Source of the DNA: Anthopleura xanthogrammica | Taxonomy: Eukaryota > Cnidaria > Anthozoa > Actiniaria > Actiniidae | NCBI GenBank assembly: GCA_964019055.1 | Contig: OZ025218.1 | Span: 1,881,191 to 1,945,190, forward strand | Direction of reading: 5' to 3' | Length of the DNA stretch: 64,000 bases | Shown here: one piece after another, positions 25,401 to 36,122 of the stretch | How the letters are laid out: every line of letters starts with the position of its first letter | How positions within the stretch are numbered: the stretch's first letter is position 1 | The notes under the pieces: model-generated | Told to the model about the DNA's origin: nothing | What the model saw: the letters and a program-made list of their open reading frames with translations, nothing else | Databases searched by the model: none | Made by a program: the position numbers and the translations under genes

Positions 25401-26675
25401 TCTAAGGATCTCATGCATAAGTATTAAGAAAGGCTTATATTATGAAAAAATCCTGGACAGGTTTTTTTTTTTTTTGTTTTTTTTTTAGGAATCTGTATTT
25501 AGGATTTAGGATTCCAGGCAGAGCTTAGAACAAAAACAATCCTGGAATAATTGTTTTCTTTCTATTCCTTTTTTCAGTATCCAATAGATCGTAGTACCAT
25601 AAAAGCTACTGATGAATTCAACGCGTCGTATGTTATGGACCTGTTCCGTAGGAAACTCAGGCCACCAAATGTCAACCATCCCGACAGTGTATTGTTATTC
25701 AATCTTGGTATCCACTACTCACTAGGGCTAAACTTTAGCCAATATAAAGACCTTCTGGATAGCCTTATTAAGTTATTGAAGGAGCCTGCATATCAAATGG
25801 ATATCATATGGCGAGGGACAACCATGATCGAAAGGGAAAAACTATCCTTCAAGAAAGTATATGAACATCCCTTGAATTACACTCTGTTTAGATTCCATAA
25901 CAACCAGGTAATCTCATTTATACATCTTATCTATGGAGTGCTAAGGCCCGGTTCAAACGTCGAACTTCTCATCAGCCGAACCTAATACCGTAAATAGGCC
26001 TCAAGCATGATGACGTTTATAACTAAACTTTCAGAATCCTTTTCGGGAGCTGTTTTTGTCGTGCTAATTTTCACTATTGTTTTGGTATTCTCAAAGGAGT
26101 TTTAACATTTGAATATGAAAAGAGATTTTGAAAAGGATCGTGGTAGTTTAGGTTTGAAACGTCATGAGGTTAGGGTAGGGGTCTATTAAGCTCATGAAAA
26201 GTGCAACGTCTGAATCAATTAAGTTCGGACGGTGTTTTGCAAAGGCAAGCGAGCCCCCCGAAGTTGGAGTATATTTTGGTTCTCTCAAAGGGTCAATTAT
26301 GGACAAATTTGTTCTTCTCGTTTTTCTCGGAAGAGAAGCGATATTTCGACAAATGAAAGATACCGTGGTATATCTTGCATATATATATATATATATAGGC
26401 CTATCTAATACCAAAATATGAGCGAAATCGAACTTTTGACTGTTGCCGGCGTATGTTCGTATTTTGCTGACATCCCCTTTTGATTATTTTATGGTCTTCA
26501 GAGAATCCAGCTGTTTCATGCATATGCGACTCAAGTGATGTGCCAAGCCAACTTCAAAGTGCTCGACATGTATCCTTTGTCTTCTTCGTATCCTAAAGGA
26601 ACGTACGATAATGTCCATTATGACTTGGAGGCTTTTGCACCTGCGATTGAATTATTAGAAAAATATTATAAATGA
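22412..26675 (+). CDS. NXPE-family protein (PC-esterase-like), complete, 7 exons, 482 aa
   Basis: Exons are 22412-22697, 22892-23143, 23614-23739, 23915-24043, 24933-25084, 25578-25907 and 26502-26675. All have GT/AG borders and compatible phases (four phase-1 introns, then two phase-0), with TGA at 26673-26675. Residues 4-22 form a signal anchor, suggesting a type II Golgi or secretory protein. Residues about 90-230 form the NXPE/neurexophilin-like beta-sandwich region (FTRFWIQSVD, GGDSWRVY, NGLYEILVLILEPGDY). The C-terminal half fits the SGNH/PC-esterase fold: IIGDSNGRRF with likely nucleophile S284, and DNVHYD with D461 and H464. A Cys-rich, Trp-containing block (CRDTASC...CSHMWDGHGRW) lies between. 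Activity on a glycan or other acyl substrate is inference from the fold. The related partial gene at 1-658 is a paralogue. The start chosen is the first ATG, just before the anchor. Confidence 0.85.
23757..23848. repeat. (TCCA)n/(TCCG)n degenerate microsatellite
   Basis: Imperfect tetranucleotide array (CATC, CGTC, TTCG variants) in intron 3 of the NXPE-like gene, just after the donor. Confidence 0.85.
24139..24326. mobile_element. MITE in intron 4 of the NXPE-like gene
   Basis: TTCACACTAGCGACGCAAGC near the left end pairs with GCTTGCGTTGCTAGTGTGAA near the right end. About 60-bp arms flank a short centre. Directly downstream (24348-24413) CACATGAGCCGTAC and GTACGGCTCATGTG form another short dyad, probably a second MITE relic. 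Confidence 0.75.
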
Positions 26676-26902
26676 AATTTGAAAGTAAGGCAAACTAAAT
26701 TAATATAATATAAAAGGTAAAAAAGATTAAGTAACTATATTTAACATCGGAAGTTCCTTCTCCCTACGTGGTTGTTTTTCTTTACATATTTATTGGGCAT
26801 ATAAGAATAAAAAGATTACAAATGCATCTACGCTACCCAATGGGGAAAGTGCGAACGGGACTCTAAGTTGTATCCCACTAGAAGCCGCCGGTGCGCACTC
26901 GG
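26676..26902. other. 3' flank of the NXPE-like gene
   Basis: AT-rich sequence after the stop codon. AATAAA at about 26805 is a possible polyadenylation signal. Nothing else was recognised. Confidence 0.4.
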
Positions 26903-27240
26903 TTATAATAATAATAATAATAATAAGTTTATTAAGGTACTTGAATGGCAATTTACAAATTGAAAAACTCAAGTTTACAATGATATAAAAGGAAAACTAA
27001 GAGATAATATTAATATACATATATAAGAAGGTCAATATAAAAATATAAAAAAGTCAAAAGTGCATATATGTACAACATTCCACCTATGGATCAGCATCCC
27101 ACTTTCTTACTGCATAGGGCATGAAACTAGTTTGAAAACGTTCATTGTTGCATTTGATAATGGGGAATGTTCTGGGAAATCTTGTTGAATACTTCCGTTG
27201 GACTTTCTTTGGCAGAAGATCGTTCATTTTGTCTCCTTTT
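26903..27240 (-). mobile_element. 5'-truncated LINE 3' end (minus strand)
   Basis: Read on the minus strand, about 27240-27085 encodes a LINE C-terminal signature: YSTRFPRTFPIIKCNNERFQ followed by TSFMPYAVRKWDADP and a stop, the usual YxLR...TERFxxSFxPYxxxxWN ending of CR1/L2-type reverse transcriptases. A 3' UTR then ends in TTAATAAACTTATTATTATT, i.e. an (ATT)n tail at 26903-26927. It is a dead copy in the opposite orientation to the NXPE-like gene. Confidence 0.75.
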
Positions 27241-28260
27241 GTCAACATTGATTTATAAAAACCACGGCAAAGTGATTCGCGCCGTTCAGACGTTCGGTTG
27301 TGCTGACATTAGAAATGCTAGCGAATATTCTAAGTATATTCATCGAATTGATATTTTTTGTAAATATTGAAGATGAAAATTAAGATAAATAGCTATTAAT
27401 TAATCATCCAAAAACAAAATCCATTTTTTTTTATTATAATGATAATAATAATTATATTAATAACATTAACAATAATGATACTTATGATGAAATGATGGTG
27501 ATGATAATGTAATTATAATGATAAAATGACAATAATAATGAAAACAACAACAACAACAACAGTAAATGCTTTATTCGATAAAAGTGAACTTTCAATCAGA
27601 GGCTTGTTTACGAACTAGTGTTTGGCATGTAGTTCTCGTCCTCGCTTGAGTCACCGTCCTTAAAAATTGGAGTGACCCGAGCCACTTTTCCACACAGTAG
27701 AAACAACAGCAGTTACAATGCTGAGAATGAAGATCTTCATTAAATGTGGATGACAGGAGGAATTATTTTCAATAACTTTTTACCTATGTTGTCAAGACAG
27801 TAAACTTACTTGATGTAGTTCGGATAATAAACCTTTTTCAAAAATGGTAGTCCCAACTGAATTCAGGAAGAGCACTTTTACTTTAGTAACCTTACTAAGT
27901 TTATTGTCTCAGGTGTTATATCGGCCGAGAAAACGTTTTTTTTTTTTTGAAAATCGACAAATTTACAAACGTTTGTATGGCTGGAGGTACTCGAAATTTT
28001 GCTTCACATGGAAGATTAGTTTTGTCAACAAACGTTTCCAGGAGGTGAGGCCGCAATAATAGTCGTCAATCTTATTTCTCATTAGATCAGAAGCCACATT
28101 AGCAAAATAAATATAATTTTTTTCAGCTATGTTGCTACTCAAATTTCAATCATGCGTTTTATTGCGTCAAAGGGTATTTCTTACTTCTAAAGTCTCTCAG
28201 AAATTCGTCTGATATTTTTTTCTAATGCCTTCGGATTGCACACATGCATGAGATGAATAT
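27241..28260. other. Intergenic, no gene recognised
   Basis: AT-rich with ATAATAATA and ACAACAACA microsatellite patches (27430-27560). No coding region can be defended. Confidence 0.45.
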
Positions 28261-28261
28261 T

Positions 28262-28640
28262 ACTGAAACACAAATGTGAGCTGAGGTTATGTGAGTTGAG
28301 TTGAGTTTGATTGATGTGTTCTTCTCTCCCTTGCCATGAGGGTTTTCTCCAGGTTCTCTGGTTTTCCTCCCTTCATAAAAAATCAACATGTGAGTTGAGT
28401 TTGTTTGATGTGTTGTTCTCTCCCTTGCCACGAGAGGTTTTACTCCAGGTTCTCTGGTTTTCCTCCATAAAAATCAACATGTGAGTTGAGTTTGTTTGAT
28501 GTGTTGTTCTCTCTCTTGTCATGAGGGTTTTTCTCCAGGTTCTCTGGTTTTCCTCCCTCCATAAAAATCAACTTGAGTTGAGTTTGTTTGATGTGTTGTT
28601 CTCTCCCTTGCCATGAGGGTTTTCCTCCCTTCATCAAATC
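28262..28640. repeat. Tandem repeat (~86-90 bp unit, ~4.5 copies) derived from a SINE body
   Basis: Each unit contains GTTCTCTCCCTTGCCATGAG, then CCAGGTTCTCTGGTTTTCCTCC, then ATAAAAATCAAC and TGAGTTGAGTTTGTTTGATG. The first three parts align with the body of the tRNA-derived SINE at 37475 (TTCTCTCCTGTGCTTCGAGG, GGGTTCTCCGGTTTTTCCTC, CTCAAAAATCAAC). The tRNA-like head is absent, so only the body segment was amplified. Confidence 0.8.
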
Positions 28641-28695
28641 AATCTGTGCATTTTTTTAATATTGTTTATGCTCTCCCTCTCACTTCCGGCACCTA

Positions 28696-29047
28696 AATAC
28701 TCCAGTTTCACATTCGATGGAAACCGCTGTTTTTGAAGACCACAGACTCATTTGTACAGGCTTAGCCTCGCTTATAAGTCAGCTATTCAACGACATCATT
28801 AAAAGTCCGTGGGATTTCAAAACATTGGTATTGTTCAACTTACACATTCTTTACATTACGGTTGACTTATGCAAATCATTAGCAACAGCCAACTGTAATG
28901 TAAAGAATGTGCAAGTTGAATAATACCAATCCCACGGACTTTTAATGGTGCCTTTGAATAGATGACTTATAAACGAGGCTATGCCTGTACAAATGAGTCT
29001 GTGGTCTTCAAAAATAGCGGTTTCCATCGAATGTGAAACTGGAGTAT
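28696..29047. mobile_element. Foldback element with ~165-bp arms
   Basis: ATACTCCAGTTTCACATTCG at the left end is mirrored by CGAATGTGAAACTGGAGTAT at the right. The arms pair through ACAGACTCATTTGTACAGGC and AAAGTCCGTGGGATT around a centre near 28850-28895, with a 20-bp inner palindrome (CATTCTTTACATTACGGTTG side). Directly downstream, 29046-29105 resembles, in inverted orientation, 33345-33415. Confidence 0.8.
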
Positions 29048-30048
29048 TAAGAGACCTTGACTGTAAGATTCGAGAAACATGCGGCGGATGGTAAAAAATA
29101 AAACTCGTTTAAATAGCTTGAAACTTGTATGGTGGTTAGAGTATCCCAATGGAAGTACAATGGTATGGTTAGTTTCTGAAAAGAATGCATTTGTGATTTT
29201 TAGGAAGAGTTTGAAGTTCGTTGAATATTAATAAGGGAAATTAGCATAATTTTTAACCTGTTTTTAAGGTAAAATTATGTCACTATTTTTCATGTTTAGC
29301 CTTTGTCTTTAGCAATGAAATTTTTTGAGCATTAATTTTCATGCATTAGCAATACATAGGAAAGCAAAACATTCTGAAAACTTAATAGCTTTCGCATAAA
29401 ATAGGTTTAACATTCATGTTTCCAAATATCCAGAAATTTAGCATTGATAATTACTGTTTCTTTGATCAAACTTTCTACCGTGTCCAACGCACCTCTTGGG
29501 CTGAAAACTACCAGCTTGGTAGATGAGACGTTCCTAAAGATCACCACCACGAGAAATTCTTGGGTTTTTTATTTTCAGAGCCAAAACGATTAGAGCAAAT
29601 ATGCCTATTGAACCCCAGCAAATGATACATTTTTCAAGAAAAATGTTCTGTTTCTGTTGTTTTATATCATTAGATGTTCATAATGTTTTTCTAAAGAAGA
29701 GATAGATGATCAAGAATTAGTAAATGAGATGAAAAGGAGCATAACATAAAATGTGCGTCAACCGCATCATCAATAGTGTCAGAGTTGAGGAAGGGCCTGG
29801 GGTCGAGTGTAACTATTACTCTCATCGGATGGAACTTTCAGTACTATTATTCTCATCTAGAATAAATCGAAAGTTATTTAGATACCTAGTGTTGTTTGTA
29901 GTCGACGAAACCATTTTAAGACCTCGATTATTTGCTTTCAGTTGCATACCCATAATTCCTTTGGGTCTTGTAATGTTTCACTCCAACAACCTTTTTTGAA
30001 ATGTGTGTTCATTGTAACTAATTCTTCTATGTCTTACATTCCCATGTT
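29048..30048. other. Intergenic, no gene recognised
   Basis: No credible coding frame. 29046-29105 (GACCTTGACTGTAAGATTCG...CGGCGGATGG) recurs inverted at 33345-33415 and is therefore a dispersed repeat fragment. Confidence 0.45.
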
Positions 30049-30192
30049 TTTATTCCTTCCTTACTTCTTTCCTTTCTTTCGATCTTCCTTCCTTCCTTCC
30101 TTCCTTTCTTTCTTCCTTCCTTTCTTCTTTCCTTCTTTTCTTCCTTCGTTCTTTCCTTCATTCATTCCGTTCGTACTTTCGTTCCTTCCTTT
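30049..30192. repeat. (TTCC)n/(TTTC)n polypyrimidine tract
   Basis: Degenerate TTCC, CTTT and TTCG units make a strand-asymmetric pyrimidine tract about 100 bp before the CACAACAA satellite. Confidence 0.85.
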
Positions 30193-30297
30193 TCTGAGGG
30201 GGAGGGGAGTCATAACCAGTATCCACTGAAAGTAGGGGACACGATGATTTTTCAGAACTTCTTCTTTTTATCCGCCACAAAATAAAAAAAACAAAAC

Positions 30298-31699
30298 ACA
30301 CAACACAACACAACACCACAACACAACACAACAACACAACAACACAACAACACAACAACACAACAACACAACAACACAACAACACAACAACACAACAACA
30401 CAACAACACAACAACACAACAACACAACAACACAACAACACAACAACACAACAACACAACAACACAACAACACAACAACACAACAACACAACAACACAAC
30501 AACACAACAACACAACAACACAACAACACAACAACACAACAACACAACAACACAACAACACAACAACACAACAACACAACAACACAACAACACAACAACA
30601 CAACAACACAACAACACAACAACACAACAACACAACAACACAACAACACAACAACACAACAACACAACAACACAACAACACAACAACACAACAACACAAC
30701 AACACAACAACACAACAACACAACAACACAACAACACAACAACACAACAACACAACAACACAACAACACAACAACACAACAACACAACAACACAACAACA
30801 CAACAACACAACAACACAACAACACAACAACACAACAACACAACAACACAACAACACAACAACACAACAACACAACAACACAACAACACAACAACACAAC
30901 AACACAACAACACAACAACACAACAACACAACAACACAACAACACAACAACACAACAACACAACAACACAACAACACAACAACACAACAACACAACAACA
31001 CAACAACACAACAACACAACAACACAACAACACAACAACACAACAACACAACAACACAACAACACAACAACACAACAACACAACAACACAACAACACAAC
31101 AACACAACAACACAACAACACAACAACACAACAACACAACAACACAACAACACAACAACACAACAACACAACAACACAACAACACAACAACACAACAACA
31201 CAACAACACAACAACACAACAACACAACAACACAACAACACAACAACACAACAACACAACAACACAACAACACAACAACACAACAACACAACAACACAAC
31301 AACACAACAACACAACAACACAACAACACAACAACACAACAACACAACAACACAACAACACAACAACACAACAACACAACACAACAACAACACAACACAA
31401 CACAACACAACACAACACAACACAACACAACACAACACAACACAACACAACACAACAACAACACAACAACACAACAACACAACAACACAACAACACAACA
31501 CCACAACACCACAACACCACAACACCACAACACCACAACACAACACAACACAACACAACACAACACAACACAACACAACACAACACAACACAACAACAAC
31601 ACAACAACAACACAACACAACAACAACACAACAACACAACAACACAACAACACAACAACACAACACAACACAACACAAAACACAACACAACACAACACA
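30298..31699. repeat. 1.4-kb satellite of CACAACAA (8-bp) and CACAA (5-bp) units
   Basis: From about 30332 to 31382 the array is an essentially uninterrupted 8-bp unit, CACAACAA (about 130 copies). Both flanks consist of pure or mixed 5-bp CACAA units, with short blocks of CACAACAC near 31498-31540. All three minus-strand frames are open only because the GTTGTTGT repeat lacks stop codons; no protein is proposed. Confidence 0.95.
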
Positions 31700-33575
31700 T
31701 TTTCGAAAAACATAATTTTCTGTTAAGAGTTACCTAAAGCTTTTAAATGAGTTTAATACAATAAAAATGTTGCAATTGTCCATCAAAACACTGCAAATCA
31801 CATTTCCAAGAGGCTATCATGTATCTCAAAATTTTCAAGGAGGTGGCCTTAATTTTTCGAGTCCCCCAAAATAGCCCCCCCCCCCCCCCCAACTAAAAAA
31901 AAATAGTAAATTTAGTAAATTCAAACTTTTCAAAGTAAGAGAAGACTCACTTGCACCACCGGGTAATAAGTATAACAATTCCGGGTCTGATATATAGATT
32001 GAGATTGAATTTGGTTACTGTATGATCAGGCTCCTTGCCTTTGTGTTCGAGGTACAGGGACGGCGGAGCTCATTTTAAAGTGGGGGCCGGGATGGGGGGG
32101 GGGGGGGGGGTCTAGTATACAAATTAGTGGCGAAAAGTGGAGAGCTAATATAAGAAGATGTATAACTGATGAGTAGTATGCAAAAGGTGAAAGAGCGGAT
32201 CGGCTCTGCAGACTCTCTTGAAATTGATCCTTCAGCTACCTGAAAACGATGCTTCGGACAAACTTTCGTTGTCGCGAGAAGTAGAACACAGCCTACGGCT
32301 TGTGCTTTTCTTCACACTTCTTTCGTGCTTACTTGACTTCCTGCGTGTTTATTACTGAACGGAGCACGGAAAAAGCTGTTTTATTCGTTAAGTCGAGTAA
32401 GTATACAAGCAACAATAAAAAACTAGAAAGCTAACGTCTTATACTCGAAAAGGAAATTACTTGAGCCATATCTATGGCAAGTTTTACACAAAAATCACAA
32501 CAAAAAAGACTTATTTTCTCCCCAAATTTAGCATTTCTTTTTTATATAATCAAAACAAATTGAAAATTGAAGTTGAGGTACGTAAACATTATTGAAATCT
32601 ACAAATTATATACGACGTCTAACGCTAATGATATTGAAGCGTTAAGATCCGTCCCCTGCATGATTAAATAAAAATATTCGATGAATGTACAGGTATAAAT
32701 TCAATAAAGATAGCCTAACAAACTTTATTTACTTAAATTTCGTATATTTAAGAAAAGAAAATCAGAATTTGTTTTGTTTCAGTAGCTCTTTAAATTTTGG
32801 TCAGTTCGCGGATGCCGTTAAGAACACCTGTAATCTGATGTTTTGTCACTCCAGAAAAAAAATGCTTATACTCAAAAACCCAAGGTAATTTATGTTGTTT
32901 CCCTTCAAATAGCTTATTATCTTCATATTCACTGGTAATTTTACTTGGAATATTGGTTGGACACTCTGGAAATTGTAATTTTTTCCGAAGCAGTTTTCGG
33001 TATCACTTCTGGCACACGACTACTCACCAACTATGAACAAAAAAAAAATTTGGTTTAATTTCTTAATTATAACCAATTATTAAGAAACATAAACATATTA
33101 CAAGTCCATAGTTAACTGTTTATCAAAAACATTTGATAATTTATCGCCTCAAAGTTTCGCGCTAGCACTTTTAAAGTTGCTCTCTCAGTAATAAGGCTTA
33201 CTAGCGTAATAAATCGAGTGCTTGATATGAAGAAAATTCAAATTTCAATTTCTCCCAAAATAACAGCTTTTAGAACTTTAAAATACACAAAAAGTTTTAC
33301 CATCGAAGGCTCAATCCACTGGTAAATTTTGGGGGAAATTGCGAAAAAAAATTTTTTTTCCATCCGCCGTAAACTCCCGATATTTCTCGAATCTTACAGT
33401 CAAGCTCTCTTAAGATCTGGTAATATTGCTTTGCCTGAGCTCTGTTTACTGGGCTAAAGGAGACAGCAAGTAAGACAGGGTTGAACGATAAGGGAAAAAG
33501 CTACCAGTTTACTGTTCGAGCACTCGAGGCAACTGAGCTCCCAGAGCTATGTCACGTGATCAAATTCATTGTTAA
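31700..33575. other. Intergenic; homopolymer tracts and a repeat fragment
   Basis: Poly-C near 31875-31890 and poly-G near 32094-32110 were seen. At 33345-33415 (CCATCCGCCG...CGAATCTTACAGTCAAG) lies the inverted partner of 29046-29105. No gene was recognised. Confidence 0.5.
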
Positions 33576-34159
33576 GGCAAGTATGCCCACTGACCGCCAC
33601 GTGAGAGTTATCATTATGTAACAATTATGGACAGCTATACATTAACAAAAGGAAGTTAGAGGGAGCATAAAAATCATATTTGCTAGCAAATATTTCATAA
33701 ATAGTACTCATGGGTGATGGTTTTAAAAACATTTTTTTTATTTTTAAGTATTTTCACGTGTTAAATTGTAGTTTCTGGATTTGAAATATATATTCAATGA
33801 TAAAATCAATTAATTTATTATTCCCGTAAAATATTATAATATTATACGAATTTTTGGGGCTTCAAATGGCAAGTATGCCCACTGACCGCCACGTGAGAGT
33901 TATCATTATGTAACAATTATGGACAGCTATACATTAACAAAAGGAAGTTAGAGGGAGCATAAAAATCATATTTGCTAGCAAATATTTCATAAATAGTACT
34001 CATGGGTGATGGTTTTAAAAACATTTTTTTTATTTATAAGTATTTTCACGTGTTAAATTGTAGTTTCTGGATTTGAAATATATATTCAATGATAAAATCA
34101 ATTAATTTATTATTCCCGTAAAATATTATAATATTATACGAATTTTTGGGGCTTCAAAT
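33576..34159. repeat. Perfect-period 292-bp tandem duplication upstream of the large LPPIP gene
   Basis: Two head-to-tail copies, 33576-33867 and 33868-34159, start at GGCAAGTATGCCCACTGACC and end in GGGGCTTCAAAT just before ATGGCGGCG. One difference was seen by eye (TATTTTTAAGT in copy 1, TATTTATAAGT in copy 2). The near-identity points to a recent duplication of what may be the promoter-proximal segment. Each copy contains CACGTGAGAG and TTCACGTGTT. Confidence 0.9.
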
Positions 34160-34346
34160 GGCGGCGAATGTCGCTTTGAAGTTTGCGCCTTATTTACAAT
34201 TGTTTGGTCCGATACCCTGGCAACTGTCACTTCTGACGTGGAGAAAATGTCATAGAATCTGGCTAAATAGTTTTGATAATTTTGGCCAGTTTATAGTAAA
34301 ATATTATTCTTTTGGCTGTAGATCAGAACGACATGGCTCGTTTTGA
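34158..34346 (+). CDS. Short upstream reading frame, 62 codons (uORF or alternative first exon)
   Basis: ATGGCGGCG starts exactly where the 292-bp duplication ends; the frame reads MAANVALKFAPYLQLFGPIP and continues to a stop at 34344-34346. It overlaps the proposed start of the large LPPIP gene by 14 bp in a different frame. It may be a uORF, a non-coding leader, or an exon spliced differently (a CTGTAG acceptor-like site lies at 34316-34321). No family was recognised. Confidence 0.3.
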   Translation: MAANVALKFAPYLQLFGPIPWQLSLLTWRKCHRIWLNSFDNFGQFIVKYYSFGCRSERHGSF

Positions 34347-36122
34347 AAATGGAATGTCAAAAACTTCTATTTTTCAGCGTCGAATTATTTCAAGAAGCAA
34401 ATCCTCCCATACTGTGCCCACTTTTTTAAAAGAACATGAACAGAATTCAAGAAATATGGGAATGAAATCGCCACCGTCACCTCCTTTGCCTGGCTCGGCA
34501 GGCAGGCAATCATCCTCGATCTACATGTCATGGTGGATGCCATTGCCACCTTTAACACCGACCACACCGCACCAAACAAGCAGTATCGGCCCGAACAATA
34601 AAAAAGAATCGGCTTTTCAATTTCCCAGCAAGAGTCCTCTCCCGTATGACGGACATGAAGAATACTCGAAAGCAATGGCCGATGGTATAGACAGTGTGCC
34701 TCGGTCAAAGTGTGAAACGGATCAAGAGAGAAAAAAACACCATCGAGTGGTCCGTACCAATAGTTCCCCAGCTGCTGTAACCTTTCTGCCTCCGATCCCT
34801 AAAGGCCCCGTTTGTTTGGTAGCTACGCGGGGGCTAACCGAAGATCATACCTCTAAGACGATCTGCGATTCTCCCTCACCGCGGACTCGTCGTGAGAACG
34901 AAATACTCGAGAATTTCTTCTGTGGTTTGGAAGAGCCATCTGAGGAAGACAACGACTACGATCTGACCTTAAGCCCAACAGTCGCAGAAATAAACTTCTT
35001 TCTGGACAAGTTAGCAAGTGGACGTCCCTATAGAGAGGAAAACAACCAAATACTCTACGAGGAGAACGAAAATGAAAGTAAGTTTCGTATATTTTTTTTT
35101 ATAAGTTAAAAATTCGTGGCCAACAGGCTTTGTTTATTACAAAAAAGTAAATTATATATTCATAATTAGAAAATAGAGGAAAATAATAATAGTAGGTTAA
35201 TATATATATGTGTAGACCCTAAGAACGTCTACGAAGGGCGCTACTCTGAGAGCATTCCGCAGGAAAATATCCGTTGTCTGATAAGGGCAAGATTGGAAAA
35301 AAGACTGTCTTTATCTACGTAACTACCCTGATAAAGATTTATTATTATTATTATTATAATTGTCTTCGATTCTGAACTAACATAGCTTTAGTTCCCACAC
35401 AATGAAAAAAATGTATCCAATATAAATAAATATGACCATTCTCACTTTACCCAGATGAAGGAACTAGTGTCGGAGTGGAAGTTAAGCGTCAGCGGAAGTG
35501 ACGTAGCGTGACAGAGCACGCGAGAAAAGAGAAGCGAGCGAGAAGGAGAGAAGAGAGAATTATTTTGATTAGGAACCTTGTGTTTATTCGAATAAGATTG
35601 AGATGTATACTTAGTTGGAAATCCTCCCCACGCTAGTGCCTGACACTTCATTAAGTTACATAGTGGTGTTAAGTCCCCGTAGCGTATCATTTTCGACGCG
35701 GTTTCATGCTCATAAAACCTTGTTCAAATGAAACTGGTTTAGTGTAAACGGGGCCTAACACCGGTGGTTCTAAACCCTTAGCCAAAATCCTGGATCCGCC
35801 CCTGTCAACAGCTATCACTGTCAAGTCATTCCATCTGAAATGAACGTTTTTAATTTTTTTGATTGAAGATGATGTTAAAGAATCCAAAAGTATTGGTGTT
35901 TGTAACAGTAATTTTACGGCCACTCTACCACAAGTCCAACTTGGAATCAATCAAAAGCAGACCCTAAAAAGCAGGAAATTGCCAGAATCCATGGCTAACA
36001 TGCAAATGAAGAAATACAGTCTACTGCCACCGATAGAAAAATTCAAAGCAAGACGCTGTTCATTGGAAGAAGTCAGCTTTTTAGTTGTCGAAGATGAGGC
36101 GGAAAAAGCAGTTCAGTATTGA
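34333..36122 (+). CDS. LPPIP-family protein, large two-exon member, 332 aa
   Basis: Exon 1 is 34333-35077 (donor GTAAGT) and exon 2 is 35869-36122 (acceptor GAAG, phase 1). The N-terminal half is Ser/Pro/Lys-rich and probably disordered (KSPPSPPLPGS, WWMPLPPLTP). The shared family module begins at L152 (FLPPIPKGPVCLVATRGL), and after an acidic linker comes a helix-like segment from about 188 (ENEILENFFCGLEE, LTLSPTVAEINFFLDKL). A second, weaker module starts at L300 (LLPPIEKFKAR...VSFLVVEDEAE). No signal peptide or transmembrane segment is visible. The same order, LPPIPxxRxFLV then acidic linker then FLExFLxDxxLSL, occurs in the four smaller genes downstream. I recognise no named domain, and function is unknown. 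An upstream exon is possible. Confidence 0.65.
35216..35360 (+). mobile_element. Probable LINE 3' UTR fragment with (ATT)n tail, in intron of the large LPPIP gene
   Basis: CCCTGATAAAGATTTATTATTATTATT ends like the 3' termini of CR1/L2 elements, and the upstream 120 bp has no coding potential. Assignment rests only on the tail structure. The rest of this intron shows a MITE-like relic near 35690-35815. Confidence 0.4.

Noticed and set aside
26148..26421. Overlapping 75- and 88-codon frames on both strands
   Set aside because: They lie in intron 6 of the NXPE-like gene within MITE-like debris and have no family resemblance.
28262..28640. CRISPR-like direct repeats
   Set aside because: Units are adjacent with no unique spacers, the context is eukaryotic, and the unit matches a SINE body.
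30158..31713. Three long minus-strand frames of about 480-510 codons (Cys/Val/Leu repeats)
   Set aside because: They are reading frames through the CACAACAA satellite, open in all frames only because the repeat has no stop codon.
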